Below are positions 1 to 6,903 of a DNA stretch of 23,087 bases, one piece after another (positions within the stretch are counted from its first letter, which is position 1; each line of letters starts with the position of its first letter). The stretch covers positions 1 through 23,087 of IMG/VR virus record IMGVR_UViG_3300032087_000969; one strand, 5' to 3'. The DNA comes from a virus. The translations under genes were made by a program, and so were the position numbers. A model generated the notes under the pieces. It was given only the letters and a program-made list of their open reading frames with translations. It was not told the origin of the DNA and ran no database searches.

Positions 1-108
1 AATCTTTTCTTTTCCTTTATCACAGGCTTTTACAACAAACTTCTTGCCGCCAGATACCTGACGCTTGGGTTTGTTGCATTTCATCTTGGACTTGTCGATT
101 TTAGCCAT
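1..108 (-). CDS. Small basic protein, 3' end cut off by the window edge
   Basis: The reading frame opens with ATG at 108 on the minus strand and runs 36 codons to the window edge without a stop. The visible part begins MAKIDKSKMKCNKPKR and is rich in Lys and Arg, with two Cys residues (the second in KACDKGKEK). From memory, similar short basic proteins with a KxxVKAC..GK.K pattern recur near the structural genes of marine phages, but no function is established for them. It lies just downstream of two decoration-like proteins and ends the visible late block. Assignment as a gene rests on the clean start, its place in the operon and that remembered pattern. Confidence 0.6.
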   Translation of the reverse strand, partial: MAKIDKSKMKCNKPKRQVSGGKKFVVKACDKGKEKI

Positions 109-110
109 AA

Positions 111-395
111 CTACTCCACTATCACTGATATGGTGGTGTTGGCGGGAATCGAAGCGTACACACCTTTTTTAGCCAGCATACCATCCCCAGGGAGAAATAT
201 CTCTTCCATACCTTGAGAAGTTTCATCGACTCTAAGTAATACTTTTCCTGACGCTTCTGATGCGTTGTCGTAAAGTATAACATGACCAGTGGCTCCAGAC
301 TCATATGTCAAAAGCACACCTTGTAGGCGACAGCGTCGAGTTACCAACGCTGCCGAAGTTTGTGAGTAAAACGATGTTACCTCACTACCAACCAT
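111..395 (-). CDS. Decoration-like small structural protein, paralogue of the upstream gene
   Basis: This 94-residue protein shares its layout with the 93-residue product of the gene just upstream (404-685). Both begin with a segment around TSAALV or TSAAVV, follow with alternating short beta-type stretches, and share a Gly-[IM]-[IL]-Ala-x-x-Gly-Val-Tyr motif about 20 residues before a hydrophobic C-terminal strand. The pattern suggests a small beta-sandwich subunit, plausibly a capsid decoration or head-fibre protein, because the pair follows the major capsid gene. There are no signal peptide or membrane segments. The ribosome-binding site is weak (GGTGGCGAG before ATG), so coupling to the upstream gene, 8 bases away, is likely. 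The function is inferred from position. Confidence 0.72.
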   Translation of the reverse strand: MVGSEVTSFYSQTSAALVTRRCRLQGVLLTYESGATGHVILYDNASEASGKVLLRVDETSQGMEEIFLPGDGMLAKKGVYASIPANTTISVIVE

Positions 396-403
396 CTCGC
401 CAC

Positions 404-685
404 CTACGACAAGATAATGGTGAGTTCGTTCGCCGATCCTGTAAACGCTGAGACATAAACACCGCTACTTGCAATGATGCCATCATCAGGAATGTTCATT
501 ACATGATGACCTGTAGGAAACTTTTGCGTTAGCAAAGTGTCCCCGCTTGCACTTCCGTTTTTCAACGTAAAAGCACCCGCAGCCGCCGCGTAAATTACAA
601 CCTGCCGTAAACGTGACCGAGATGGGCCAACGACTGCCGCCGATGTCCCTTGAACCCAATTATACGCTGTTACTGGACCAGCCAT
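404..685 (-). CDS. Decoration-like small structural protein, paralogue of the downstream gene
   Basis: This 93-residue protein starts MAGPVTAYNWVQGTSAAVV and is preceded by a good AAGGAG site 7 bases before ATG. It is the upstream member of a tandem pair with the 94-residue gene at 111-395, with corresponding SAAVV, DGIIASSGVY and C-terminal hydrophobic-strand segments. The sequence is low in charge, rich in Ala, Gly, Ser and Thr and predicted to be mostly beta, like many virion surface proteins. It sits 11 bases after another Thr/Gly-rich probable virion protein. A decoration, head-fibre or head-completion role is an inference from position and composition; no family name is assigned. Confidence 0.75.
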   Translation of the reverse strand: MAGPVTAYNWVQGTSAAVVGPSRSRLRQVVIYAAAAGAFTLKNGSASGDTLLTQKFPTGHHVMNIPDDGIIASSGVYVSAFTGSANELTIILS

Positions 686-696
686 GAGTTATCTCC

Positions 697-1167
697 TTAC
701 GGACGAATTACAGTGTTATATGCCTGTGCATACAAGATTGTAATTACGGCAACTCCCGCAGTAGTTGCTGCGCTGTTTGTAACCGTCAGTTTTAAGTCCG
801 CAGTTCCTGTGTTAGCCCACTCGCCTGTCCCACCACCTTGTGTAGTGACAGTCTTGAGACCCGCAGTCGTGCCCGTTGCCAAAGTGTTAAGGATTGTAGT
901 TGCACCACCAACGGTGTCACCAACGCTAATGTTGGTTGTAGTATTCGCCGCTGTTGATAGATCAACAATACAATCAATAATTTTTGAGTTTGCTGGGATG
1001 ACCATGTCAGTCGAACCCGCTGCAATCGCGCCACCAGAAAGATCCATGGTGTGCGTCTGCATCATTACAACATAACCTACGTTGGCAATGTCCGAACCAA
1101 CAGTAGTTCCTGTTGTGTTTTTAATGTTTCCTGCCCGAATAGGACCTGAAAAAGTTGAATTAGCCAT
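697..1167 (-). CDS. Thr/Ala/Gly-rich probable virion protein
   Basis: The 156-residue product is very rich in Thr, Ala, Gly, Ser and Asn, with few charges and no Cys, a composition typical of beta-structured virion surface proteins. The N-terminal ANSTFSGPIRAGNI resembles the opening of phage proteins annotated as decoration or structural proteins. The ATG at 1167 follows an AGGAG site by about 6 bases. The gene is the first after the strong terminator that closes the capsid gene, so it may depend on read-through or on a promoter in the gap at 1168-1326. A role as capsid decoration or minor head protein is inferred from composition and neighbourhood only. Confidence 0.75.
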   Translation of the reverse strand: MANSTFSGPIRAGNIKNTTGTTVGSDIANVGYVVMMQTHTMDLSGGAIAAGSTDMVIPANSKIIDCIVDLSTAANTTTNISVGDTVGGATTILNTLATGTTAGLKTVTTQGGGTGEWANTGTADLKLTVTNSAATTAGVAVITILYAQAYNTVIRP

Positions 1168-1240
1168 GTTGATCTCCTGTCTTGGCTAGTGTCAGTCGCC
1201 CAATGCAACTGTCAGGGATAAATTAACCATACAGAAGTTT

Positions 1241-1274
1241 CAGATAAAAAGAAAGGGGCTACCGAAGTAGCCCC
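1241..1274 (-). terminator. Rho-independent terminator after the major capsid gene
   Basis: On the minus strand GGGGCTAC and GTAGCCCC form a perfect 8-bp stem closed by a TTCG tetraloop, followed at once by TTTCTTTTTAT. The stem occupies 1255-1274 and the T-rich tract 1241-1254. The cTTCGg loop is exceptionally stable in RNA. It lies 53 bases beyond the capsid stop codon, inside a 159-base gap, and would lower expression of the genes to the left relative to the capsid gene. Confidence 0.9.
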
Positions 1275-1326
1275 AGTCTATCAGGGAGGAGGTAAATGAA
1301 AGTACCCCCTACACTATAGCACAGAT

Positions 1327-2238
1327 TTATGCACCTGGCGAACCAAATACTGCGCGTGGGTCTGAGAAACCGAACGAGTAACGCTCACGCGCTTTGAAGC
1401 GCATGTTACCTGTATCGAAGTCTGCTTCCATGCCAGTAGTCATTGGCGTACGCTCGAAGTGGATAAATCCACGAGGCGCGTCTGTCATGACGAAGAACGC
1501 ATCTGGGTCCGTTAGGAAGTCGTTAACGGCGTAACCGTTTGGCAACATACCCATTGAACGGATAGCGTTAGTGTCATTGTCGGCTGTGCCAACACGCAAG
1601 TTTGATACCATCAAACGCTCTGCAACGAATTGCAGTTGACGTGGGATGATCAACTTGGTGCCGCGCAACGCGACTTTAAGACCACGCTCGTCAACAAACC
1701 CTGCAACGCTGATCAACGCGTCTTCCAAAGAAGTCTCGTTTAAGTCAGCCGCAGTTGTTGGTTCGTTGGCAAATGTCCCACCTGATGTAAGTGGGTGGTT
1801 GGTCGCACAAAGCGCAACACCGTCACCACCAGCAGATGCGCCAGCAGTAAATGCGTTGTTAAGAACCGCAGCGGCCTTAACTTGTTTTGTGTGAGCCATT
1901 GACCGAGCCAACGCACGAGTATAACGTGAGCCTAGACGATCATAAAGGTTATCTTCGATAGCCTCTTCTGTGATCGAGAATGCCAACGCGATAGTCTCGT
2001 GGTTATAACGAGCAGTATACGCTTCGTTTGCGTCGTCGTAGTTGATTGCAGAACCTTCCGACTTGGTTGGTGCTGCGCCGAAACCACTCAACATAACTTC
2101 CTCTTCGAATGCTCGATCAGAAGATTCTGTTGTGTAAATCTCTGCATGTTGGTCTTCGTACCTACTGTACTCCATACCGAACAAGGCGTTGAGACCAGGT
2201 TCCAACTCTTTCGCTAGTTGTGCGCGAGAGATAGCCAT
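1327..2238 (-). CDS. Major capsid protein, HK97 fold (Mu gpT-like group)
   Basis: This 303-residue protein forms the icosahedral head shell. It begins with a helix-rich N-terminal arm (MAISRAQLAKELEPGLNALFG). Residues around 80-130 hold an Ile-Thr-Glu-Glu-Ala-Ile-Glu-Asp-Asn-Leu segment and a SMAHTKQVKAAAVLNNAF helix. Further on come CATNHPL and a region around KLIIPRQLQFVAERL, all characteristic of HK97-type capsid proteins related to the Mu major head subunit. Length fits the family. An AAGGAG site lies 9 bases before ATG. It follows the scaffold and two small structural genes and is closed by a strong terminator, matching the need for high expression. The frame is intact. Confidence 0.93.
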   Translation of the reverse strand: MAISRAQLAKELEPGLNALFGMEYSRYEDQHAEIYTTESSDRAFEEEVMLSGFGAAPTKSEGSAINYDDANEAYTARYNHETIALAFSITEEAIEDNLYDRLGSRYTRALARSMAHTKQVKAAAVLNNAFTAGASAGGDGVALCATNHPLTSGGTFANEPTTAADLNETSLEDALISVAGFVDERGLKVALRGTKLIIPRQLQFVAERLMVSNLRVGTADNDTNAIRSMGMLPNGYAVNDFLTDPDAFFVMTDAPRGFIHFERTPMTTGMEADFDTGNMRFKARERYSFGFSDPRAVFGSPGA

Positions 2239-2250
2239 AAGTTAGTCTCC

Positions 2251-2886
2251 TTATACGCCAGTAGTCGATGGAGTACCAGCAACAATCGCACCATTGGCGG
2301 AGTTGAAGCTGTTATTCAATCGAACGATTACAGGGATACCAGCCGCTGTGAAATCGCTGTTTTCTGGATCATCTTGGATTCCGATGATACGCAGTTGCAG
2401 CGCAGCAGTGGCGGCGATTGTGCTAACACCCAACTTAGCAGATGAGATACCTGTGGTAGAAGAACCAGAAGTAGCCGTTGCAAAGTTTGCGTTTGCGAAC
2501 ACATGACCACGCGCAGTTGCTTCGCTAGTAAGTGAAGCGTCTGAACATATAACAAATGTTTGCATTGGGTTGTCATACACGAAGGCTTTGACAGGATGAT
2601 TAGAATCCGCGCCAGAACCAGGCCAGTTATTGGAAAAAATAGTTTCACCAGTAGTGGACGAAACGTATTCGCATCCCCAGAACACACCTAAAAGACCCAC
2701 AGTGCCTCCAGCAGCCGCGCCAACAATGTCAATAAAGCCAGTTGAAAGCGGGATAACAGGAGAACCTTGATAGATCGCGTTAGTGTTTCCAGAGGCGATA
2801 CGATACTCGGTCGCACCAGTGGTGTTCGCAGCCTGACCGACTACGCCAATCGGGCGAAGCCCGAATGCACCGTTAGTGTTTGCCAT
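2251..2886 (-). CDS. Virion structural protein next to the capsid gene
   Basis: The 211-residue product starts MANTNGAFGLRPIGVVGQ and is rich in Gly, Ala, Ser, Thr and Asn, with beta-type strands and few charges. The NGAFGLRPIG opening is shared, from memory, by capsid-associated proteins of marine phages that sit directly upstream of the major capsid gene. It ends 12 bases before the capsid start, so both are very likely translated from one message. A GAGG site precedes ATG. It is a candidate capsid decoration or stabilising protein. There are two Cys residues and no membrane segment. The exact role is not shown by the sequence. Confidence 0.8.
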   Translation of the reverse strand: MANTNGAFGLRPIGVVGQAANTTGATEYRIASGNTNAIYQGSPVIPLSTGFIDIVGAAAGGTVGLLGVFWGCEYVSSTTGETIFSNNWPGSGADSNHPVKAFVYDNPMQTFVICSDASLTSEATARGHVFANANFATATSGSSTTGISSAKLGVSTIAATAALQLRIIGIQDDPENSDFTAAGIPVIVRLNNSFNSANGAIVAGTPSTTGV

Positions 2887-2903
2887 AGTAGCAATCCTCT
2901 AAA

Positions 2904-3365
2904 TTATTCGGTGTCTCGTCTTGATCCACCGAAGGTTACACGACTTTGCCGAGTTTGATTAATCGGCATTGAAGGATGTTGTTCCTTCATAAGGTCCTGA
3001 TCTACAGCTACCATCTGTTCGCGGGTTCGGCCCCCGTAATACTCGTTTCTTTCTTGGGCTGTTTCGGCAGGAATGCGACACAACATCAGACCACCTTGAC
3101 CGATGACGCCCTCGTACCGACCATCGTCGATAGTTGGAGCCTCGTAGTCTGGGTACTCGTCTTTACGGACGGGTTCCCAACCTTCACGCAACTTGGAGTT
3201 TACGTTCATCTTGTCTTCTTCGCCGCGCATTGCGACTCGAATCCAACGATGCACAAACCCTTCAGGTGCGGGAGGTGCGGCTAAGTGACTGGGCGGTGCC
3301 CATGGTTTTCTGCGCGTTTCAGTTTCGCGTGTTGCGCTTTTGCGCGGTGCTCTTGTGTCAGCCAT
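2904..3365 (-). CDS. Basic N-terminus phage protein in the capsid operon, function unknown
   Basis: The 153-residue protein has an Arg/Lys-rich, probably disordered first 25 residues. These are followed by a folded part with PEGFVHRWIRVAMRGEEDKMNV, REGWEPVRKDEYP and GGLMLCRIPAETAQERNEYY. The Trp-rich GWEPV segment followed by a GLMLCRIP strand and a helix rich in Glu and Arg recurs in hypothetical proteins next to phage capsid genes (family memory, not checked). The start is 4 bases from the scaffold stop, and AAGGAT lies before ATG. A head-assembly role is likely from position: between scaffold and capsid. It could be a minor head protein or an assembly factor; no motif decides. Confidence 0.72.
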   Translation of the reverse strand: MADTRAPRKSATRETETRRKPWAPPSHLAAPPAPEGFVHRWIRVAMRGEEDKMNVNSKLREGWEPVRKDEYPDYEAPTIDDGRYEGVIGQGGLMLCRIPAETAQERNEYYGGRTREQMVAVDQDLMKEQHPSMPINQTRQSRVTFGGSRRDTE

Positions 3366-3369
3366 GATC

Positions 3370-4245
3370 TCAATCCTTTACATACTTGGCGTATTCTTCG
3401 AGAGGTACGCCCAGTTTTTTCGCAATCGCTACTTGTGAGTGCGATAACTTGACCGACCTGCGCCCCTGTTTGTTAGTGCGGGATGCGGAATTACCAGCAG
3501 AAGCGACCTGATTTCCACCCGATTTCTTAGCCGTATTAAACTTGTGCGGAAACTCCGAACGAATACGACCATCTATTTCAGTATAATACTCATCGGTGTT
3601 CGGGTCAAACCCCTCTTCTTCGACAAGTCTACGATGTATTGTGAATGCCGCAGTGGTCATGATCTCATCATTCCCAAACCACTCATTCTTTTCTGCCCAT
3701 GTTTTTGCCTTTGGATCAACCTTTACAGGGGTTTGAGCCTGTTGAGCAGGGGCTTGTTGTTGCGGCTGCGCTTGCTGTTGAACCTGCATTCTTTGCTGTT
3801 GTTCAACCCGAGTTTTCGCCGCGCCATACCGTTGTTTGTCAATTGCAATCTGAGCAATTTGCTCTTGAGCAGCAAGCATTGCGTCGGAATCTCCAGACTC
3901 ATATGCCTGTTTATACGCCCGTTTTGCTGCATCTTCTTGCGTTGTCAGTCGGTTACCGTACTCGTTTAAGTACCCACTGTCTAACTGTTGAACTCGGCCT
4001 TTCAGCTTATTGTTTTCATCCAATAGCTTTTGCGCCATTCGTACCGCTTCTTCACGGTCTCGTTGTTCATTGCGATAACGCTCAGTGAGTTTTTTAATAC
4101 GCTTTTGTACTTTCTCACCGTATTCTTCAAGTTCACCTTCGCCTTCAGCCGAGGCTACTTGCGCCTTTTCTTCCGACTTAGATTCCTCTTGCTGTTCTTC
4201 TAGAACAACTTCTTGTTCTTCAATCTCTTGCTTTTCTTCAGCCAT
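3370..4245 (-). CDS. Scaffold-like head assembly protein
   Basis: The 291-residue protein has the usual make-up of phage scaffolds. Residues 1-45 are strongly acidic. Residues 45-90 form a charged coiled coil (EKVQKRIKKLTERYRNEQRD onward). Residues 105-145 are helical, 148-175 are a Gln/Pro/Ala linker, and a basic C-terminal helix at 262-291 includes KLSHSQVAIAKKLGVPLEEY. In other phages a basic C-terminal helix binds the capsid subunit during procapsid assembly, and this one fits that pattern. It lies between the co-chaperonin-like gene and the capsid group. AGGAT precedes ATG closely. No protease gene is visible, so scaffold exit by cleavage is not supported here. Confidence 0.83.
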   Translation of the reverse strand: MAEEKQEIEEQEVVLEEQQEESKSEEKAQVASAEGEGELEEYGEKVQKRIKKLTERYRNEQRDREEAVRMAQKLLDENNKLKGRVQQLDSGYLNEYGNRLTTQEDAAKRAYKQAYESGDSDAMLAAQEQIAQIAIDKQRYGAAKTRVEQQQRMQVQQQAQPQQQAPAQQAQTPVKVDPKAKTWAEKNEWFGNDEIMTTAAFTIHRRLVEEEGFDPNTDEYYTEIDGRIRSEFPHKFNTAKKSGGNQVASAGNSASRTNKQGRRSVKLSHSQVAIAKKLGVPLEEYAKYVKD

Positions 4246-4254
4246 AATCCTGCC

Positions 4255-4749
4255 CTATACTTGTTTTACATCGTCTGGCTCTAAAATCGTAGCAATAACC
4301 TCATCATCGTTGATGATGCGGACTTCACCGCCGTCGATTTTAAAACGAGAACCTGAGTACCTGCCTATGCAAACCCATTGGCCTTCTTCACACCAAGGTG
4401 CTTCGTCGGGTCCAAACTTGTTCGGATCCTTATATGCCAACGGCCCTAACTTCAGAACGTACGCGACTACCGTAGCAATCGACTCTCGTTCTCGAACTTC
4501 GTCAGGGATGTATAGGCCACTCGAAGTTTTAGCCTTACCTTGATACGGCATAACTAAAAGCCGCCAACCAGTTGGTTGCGGCAATCGTTCGAGTAACGGT
4601 TTTTCTAAAAGGGATGGATCTAGTACGCGGTCCTGTGCATTTACATATGCGCTGTCAACTGCAACACCAGAGACTTCAGCTTTAGCAGCGTCTTTCTCTT
4701 TGTTCATTTTCTGCGCGACATGGTCAGGAAGATATAAAGTCTTCGACAT
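4255..4749 (-). CDS. GroES/Cpn10-like co-chaperonin
   Basis: The 164-residue protein carries a Cpn10 beta-barrel at about residues 55-160 (LPQPTGWRLLVMPYQGK, SSGLYIPDEVRE, ATVVAYVLKLGPLAY, GQWVCIGRYSG, VRIINDDEVIATIL). Residues 72-86 correspond to the GroES mobile loop that docks on GroEL. Bacterial GroES is about 97 residues; this protein has about 55 extra at the N-terminus, helical and of unknown role. Phage co-chaperonins such as T4 gp31 work with host GroEL to fold the capsid protein. The location directly before the scaffold and capsid genes supports the same job here. Its start lies 26 bases inside the upstream gene and the ribosome site is distant, suggesting coupled translation. Confidence 0.87.
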   Translation of the reverse strand: MSKTLYLPDHVAQKMNKEKDAAKAEVSGVAVDSAYVNAQDRVLDPSLLEKPLLERLPQPTGWRLLVMPYQGKAKTSSGLYIPDEVRERESIATVVAYVLKLGPLAYKDPNKFGPDEAPWCEEGQWVCIGRYSGSRFKIDGGEVRIINDDEVIATILEPDDVKQV

Positions 4750-4936
4750 CGTCTACGTTTCTCTCCAGCAGGGTCTTGATTTCTTCTCTAGCGTAAGCGA
4801 GGCCCCGTATCTCCCCTACAGACATTTTATACTGCTCCCAGTCTTTTACAGAACCGTGAGAAAGAGCCGCTCCAATATCTTTTTGCCGCTCTTCAATTTT
4901 CTTATACAGGTGTTTTGCCAAATCGACAACATCCAT
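4724..4936 (-). CDS. Small helical protein of unknown function
   Basis: The 70-residue product is charged and predicted to be helical throughout (VVDLAKHLYKKIEERQKDIG, then REEIKTLLERNVDDVEDF). Its ATG shares an A with the TAA of the upstream Cys-rich gene, and its last 26 bases overlap the start of the co-chaperonin gene, so it is embedded in a coupled series. No motif is recognised. The coiled-coil-like composition might suit a small assembly or packaging partner, but nothing else points to a function. Confidence 0.7.
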   Translation of the reverse strand: MDVVDLAKHLYKKIEERQKDIGAALSHGSVKDWEQYKMSVGEIRGLAYAREEIKTLLERNVDDVEDFISS

Positions 4937-5295
4937 TATAGGTTGTCCTTATATTCCTCTTGTAAATCGGATGTAAGCGGACCACCTTCAGCCCATGCAT
5001 CACATACATTCTCTTTCATACATGTAAATTTAAGCAGTTGGCAATAGCCAAGTTCACCCGAGCTATCTCCGATGCACTCCAACATGTCTTCCGTTTGGTT
5101 ATAGGAACTACAAGTGCCGCACTCTTCCTCACCAATAGCCGCACCGTAATTATATTCATCAATCGCTACTTCTCGATTCATGTCATTTAATTCAGGGTCT
5201 TGCGTTGGAAGCGGACAACTGTTGCCTTCTTCTGTTTCTTCCATCTTGTCCACAGGCATTCCATCTGGAAGAATGCTAATCATAATTGTCGGCAT
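4936..5295 (-). CDS. Cys-rich protein, possible Fe-S or zinc binder (HiPIP-like pattern)
   Basis: The 119-residue product has an acidic N-terminal half and a Cys cluster at C59, C62, C74, C85, C92 and C98, in the segments CGTCSSY, LECIGD, GYCQLL, FTC and VCDAWAEGGP. The CxxC followed by a Gly-Tyr-Cys and a C-terminal Cys-Asp-Ala-Trp resembles the high-potential iron-sulfur layout and related Cys-rich proteins of marine phages (family memory). It starts MPTIMISILPDGMP with a good AGGAG site and its ATG overlaps the endolysin stop codon. Metal type and role are unknown; the sequence only shows conserved-looking Cys spacing. A structural zinc site is an equal alternative. Confidence 0.75.
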   Translation of the reverse strand: MPTIMISILPDGMPVDKMEETEEGNSCPLPTQDPELNDMNREVAIDEYNYGAAIGEEECGTCSSYNQTEDMLECIGDSSGELGYCQLLKFTCMKENVCDAWAEGGPLTSDLQEEYKDNL

Positions 5296-5939
5296 TACGT
5301 TCTCCTAATCCATTCATATATCTTTTTGGTTTTTTCTAAGCGGTCATCTAAGCCGTGAGTCCCGCCGTTTACCCTGCGAGTTACCTCTGTAATTACCTCG
5401 TCATTGACGCCTTTGTCTGCAATATTAAAAAGTCCATTGCGCTTAAAAAACCAGTATGCGCTTTCAAAAGCATACTCTGTAGCTACAAGATCAGGGTCTT
5501 TCATAACATCAGGCAAACGCATTTCCGATGCAAACTTTCGGTAGTTGGAACGCCCAGTGCATTGTAAAAATCCTCGGCCTCGGAACGCCCAGCCGTCATT
5601 TTCCTCAATATTTCCGAGCGCACCCTTTTTTGATCGATGCTCATCCATGTACACATAGTTAGCAATCTTCTGAGGGTTTCGAGCATACTTAGATGCATCC
5701 TCTTTTCCCTCTCCAAAGTAACGACGAAACACACGGTTCAATGCGTCTTCTGAATAGTTTAGGTTTTCCTCTGTCTGCTTGAAGTAACCACTCTCATGCG
5801 CCGATTGACCCAGCAAATGCGCCCCGCGTTCTGGTGATAACTCGTAATGCTTGACGATTGCCCTTGCAGTATTGGGACCAAAGGCTCCATCTGCGGTCAC
5901 CCCACAGCGTTGCTGCAAGGCTTTCATTGCTTTGCTCAT
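5295..5939 (-). CDS. Endolysin: peptidoglycan-binding segment plus GH19 chitinase/lysozyme domain
   Basis: This 214-residue enzyme would cleave the peptidoglycan glycan strands at the end of infection. Residues 4-30 look like a short peptidoglycan-binding repeat (MKALQQRCGVTADGAFGP). The rest is a glycoside hydrolase family 19 domain. The catalytic acid is probably Glu49 in QSAHESGYF, with Glu57 or Glu58 in the following QTEENLNYSED as the second acid, and the substrate-cleft motif FRGRGFLQCTGRSNY lies at 119-133. There is no signal peptide, so access to the wall would need the holin encoded 6 bases upstream. Length and motif order are normal for phage GH19 endolysins. Confidence 0.92.
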   Translation of the reverse strand: MSKAMKALQQRCGVTADGAFGPNTARAIVKHYELSPERGAHLLGQSAHESGYFKQTEENLNYSEDALNRVFRRYFGEGKEDASKYARNPQKIANYVYMDEHRSKKGALGNIEENDGWAFRGRGFLQCTGRSNYRKFASEMRLPDVMKDPDLVATEYAFESAYWFFKRNGLFNIADKGVNDEVITEVTRRVNGGTHGLDDRLEKTKKIYEWIRRT

Positions 5940-5945
5940 CTTCCG

Positions 5946-6335
5946 TTACTTCCTCTTAAACAGGGCAGTTGCCCCTCTCACACCAAAACTGGCTGAAATT
6001 GCAATTCCAAGGCTGTAAAAATACCAGTCGGGCGCTTTGGAGAGTTGGGCAAAACCACGATCAACCCAACCTTCTGCACCTGGAATAAACGCCAAAACAA
6101 GGGGAATAGACAGGACAATTACGAACCATTCGTCTTTCCAGCTTGATTTAGAACCCTCTGCCATAATGCGTTCCCAGTCGGCAACGCTTGTCTTTTCAGA
6201 CAAAAGTATCTGAGCTTTCGCTTTCGCCTCAGTAAGCTTTAACTCCGCTTCAGCGGCGTTCTTATCGGCCTTACCCTGCAACCATGATCCAGCAAGGTTA
6301 GCTATCGGCCCTAGTGCAGCGGTGAAGATACTCAT
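5946..6335 (-). CDS. Holin, resembling the 3TM holin group of gene transfer agents
   Basis: The 129-residue protein has a weakly hydrophobic N-terminus (IFTAALGPIANLAGSWL) and a charged helix at 22-65. Two clear membrane segments follow at about 70-88 (WFVIVLSIPLVLAFIP) and 104-122 (WYFYSLGIAISASFGVR), and the end is basic (LFKRK). The WKDEWFVIVLSIPL stretch and the WYxYSLGIA segment match what I recall of the holin family named for three transmembrane segments in gene transfer agents. It is encoded directly before the endolysin and shares an ATGA overlap with the small membrane protein upstream. It would form the inner-membrane lesion that releases the endolysin. Confidence 0.8.
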   Translation of the reverse strand: MSIFTAALGPIANLAGSWLQGKADKNAAEAELKLTEAKAKAQILLSEKTSVADWERIMAEGSKSSWKDEWFVIVLSIPLVLAFIPGAEGWVDRGFAQLSKAPDWYFYSLGIAISASFGVRGATALFKRK

Positions 6336-6532
6336 TTCTCAGATCCTAACCAAACGGCTATCGTTCCTGTCATGGCCCCGCTGACCACTGAAATCATTGC
6401 CGATTGCTGCGTAGACAAGTCATCCAAGCTCATCCCCCAGTTTATGACTTTTATGTACATGATCGTCATGACAATCATCATAAAACGTGGCATGAGTTTA
6501 TATTGCAGTATTTTTTCAAAGGTATTTGTCAT
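6332..6532 (-). CDS. Small two-segment membrane protein, possible holin partner
   Basis: The 66-residue product has two predicted membrane helices, about residues 14-33 (MPRFMMIVMTIMYIKVINWG) and 44-63 (SAMISVVSGAMTGTIAVWLG), joined by a short acidic loop. Small proteins of this size next to holin genes often act as antiholins or second holins. The start of the downstream holin overlaps its stop as ATGA, so the two should be made in a fixed ratio. The function is inferred from topology and position; no family motif is claimed. Confidence 0.75.
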   Translation of the reverse strand: MTNTFEKILQYKLMPRFMMIVMTIMYIKVINWGMSLDDLSTQQSAMISVVSGAMTGTIAVWLGSEK

Positions 6533-6533
6533 A

Positions 6534-6788
6534 TTACACCTCTATGTTTAACTTCGTTCCTTGCGGTCTATCCGCTGTAGTCTTGCGACCAAACCTATCA
6601 TAACTTTCCTGTAAATCAAATCTCTGCTTTGCAAGCGCCTCTAAGTGGCTGTGGTTGGCCCTATGTTCTTTTTCTACCCTCTGCTCCACCAAATGCGTTT
6701 CTATGCGCTCACGCGCCCTCGTTTGGGCGTGTATGTCACTGCCCACGTTAAACGGCATGTTGCCTACACCTGTCAGACCATCAGCCAC
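6534..6788 (-). CDS. Small charged protein in the lysis group, function unknown
   Basis: The product is 84 residues from a GTG at 6788 (MADGLTGVGNMPFNVGSD). This start is preferred because an AAAGGGG site lies 5 bases upstream; a second GTG at 6794 would overlap that site. The C-terminal two thirds is a charged helix rich in Glu, Arg and His (RARERIETHLVEQRVEKEHR). There is no membrane segment. The gene begins inside the end of a 40-codon gene and ends 2 bases before the small membrane protein gene. Its place between two membrane-protein genes hints at a lysis or membrane role, but the sequence gives no function. Confidence 0.65.
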   Translation of the reverse strand: MADGLTGVGNMPFNVGSDIHAQTRARERIETHLVEQRVEKEHRANHSHLEALAKQRFDLQESYDRFGRKTTADRPQGTKLNIEV

Positions 6789-6903
6789 AGCCACCCCTTT
6801 CCATAACCCACTCGGCTATTCTGCGATGATGTGTTATAATCACAATCTTTCCTTGATCATCATACACAACCCAACGCATCCTACCTGCTTGCACCAGTCG
6901 CAT
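6781..6903 (-). CDS. Very small gene, 40 residues, unrecognised
   Basis: An ATG at 6903 directly follows the TAA of the gene upstream (TAAATG) and opens 40 codons that end at TGA 6781-6783, overlapping the start of the next gene. The product reads MRLVQAGRMRWVVYDDQGKI then continues VIITHHRRIAEWVMERGGCG. It has a plausible beta-hairpin (MRWVVYDDQGKIVII) followed by a helix. The exact fit between neighbours, with no spare bases, is the main evidence. The function is unknown. Confidence 0.6.
   Translation of the reverse strand: MRLVQAGRMRWVVYDDQGKIVIITHHRRIAEWVMERGGCG

Noticed and set aside
3544-4088. Long plus-strand frames opposite the scaffold gene
   Set aside because: They are explained by the strong codon bias of the Gln/Glu-rich scaffold on the other strand and show no start signals.
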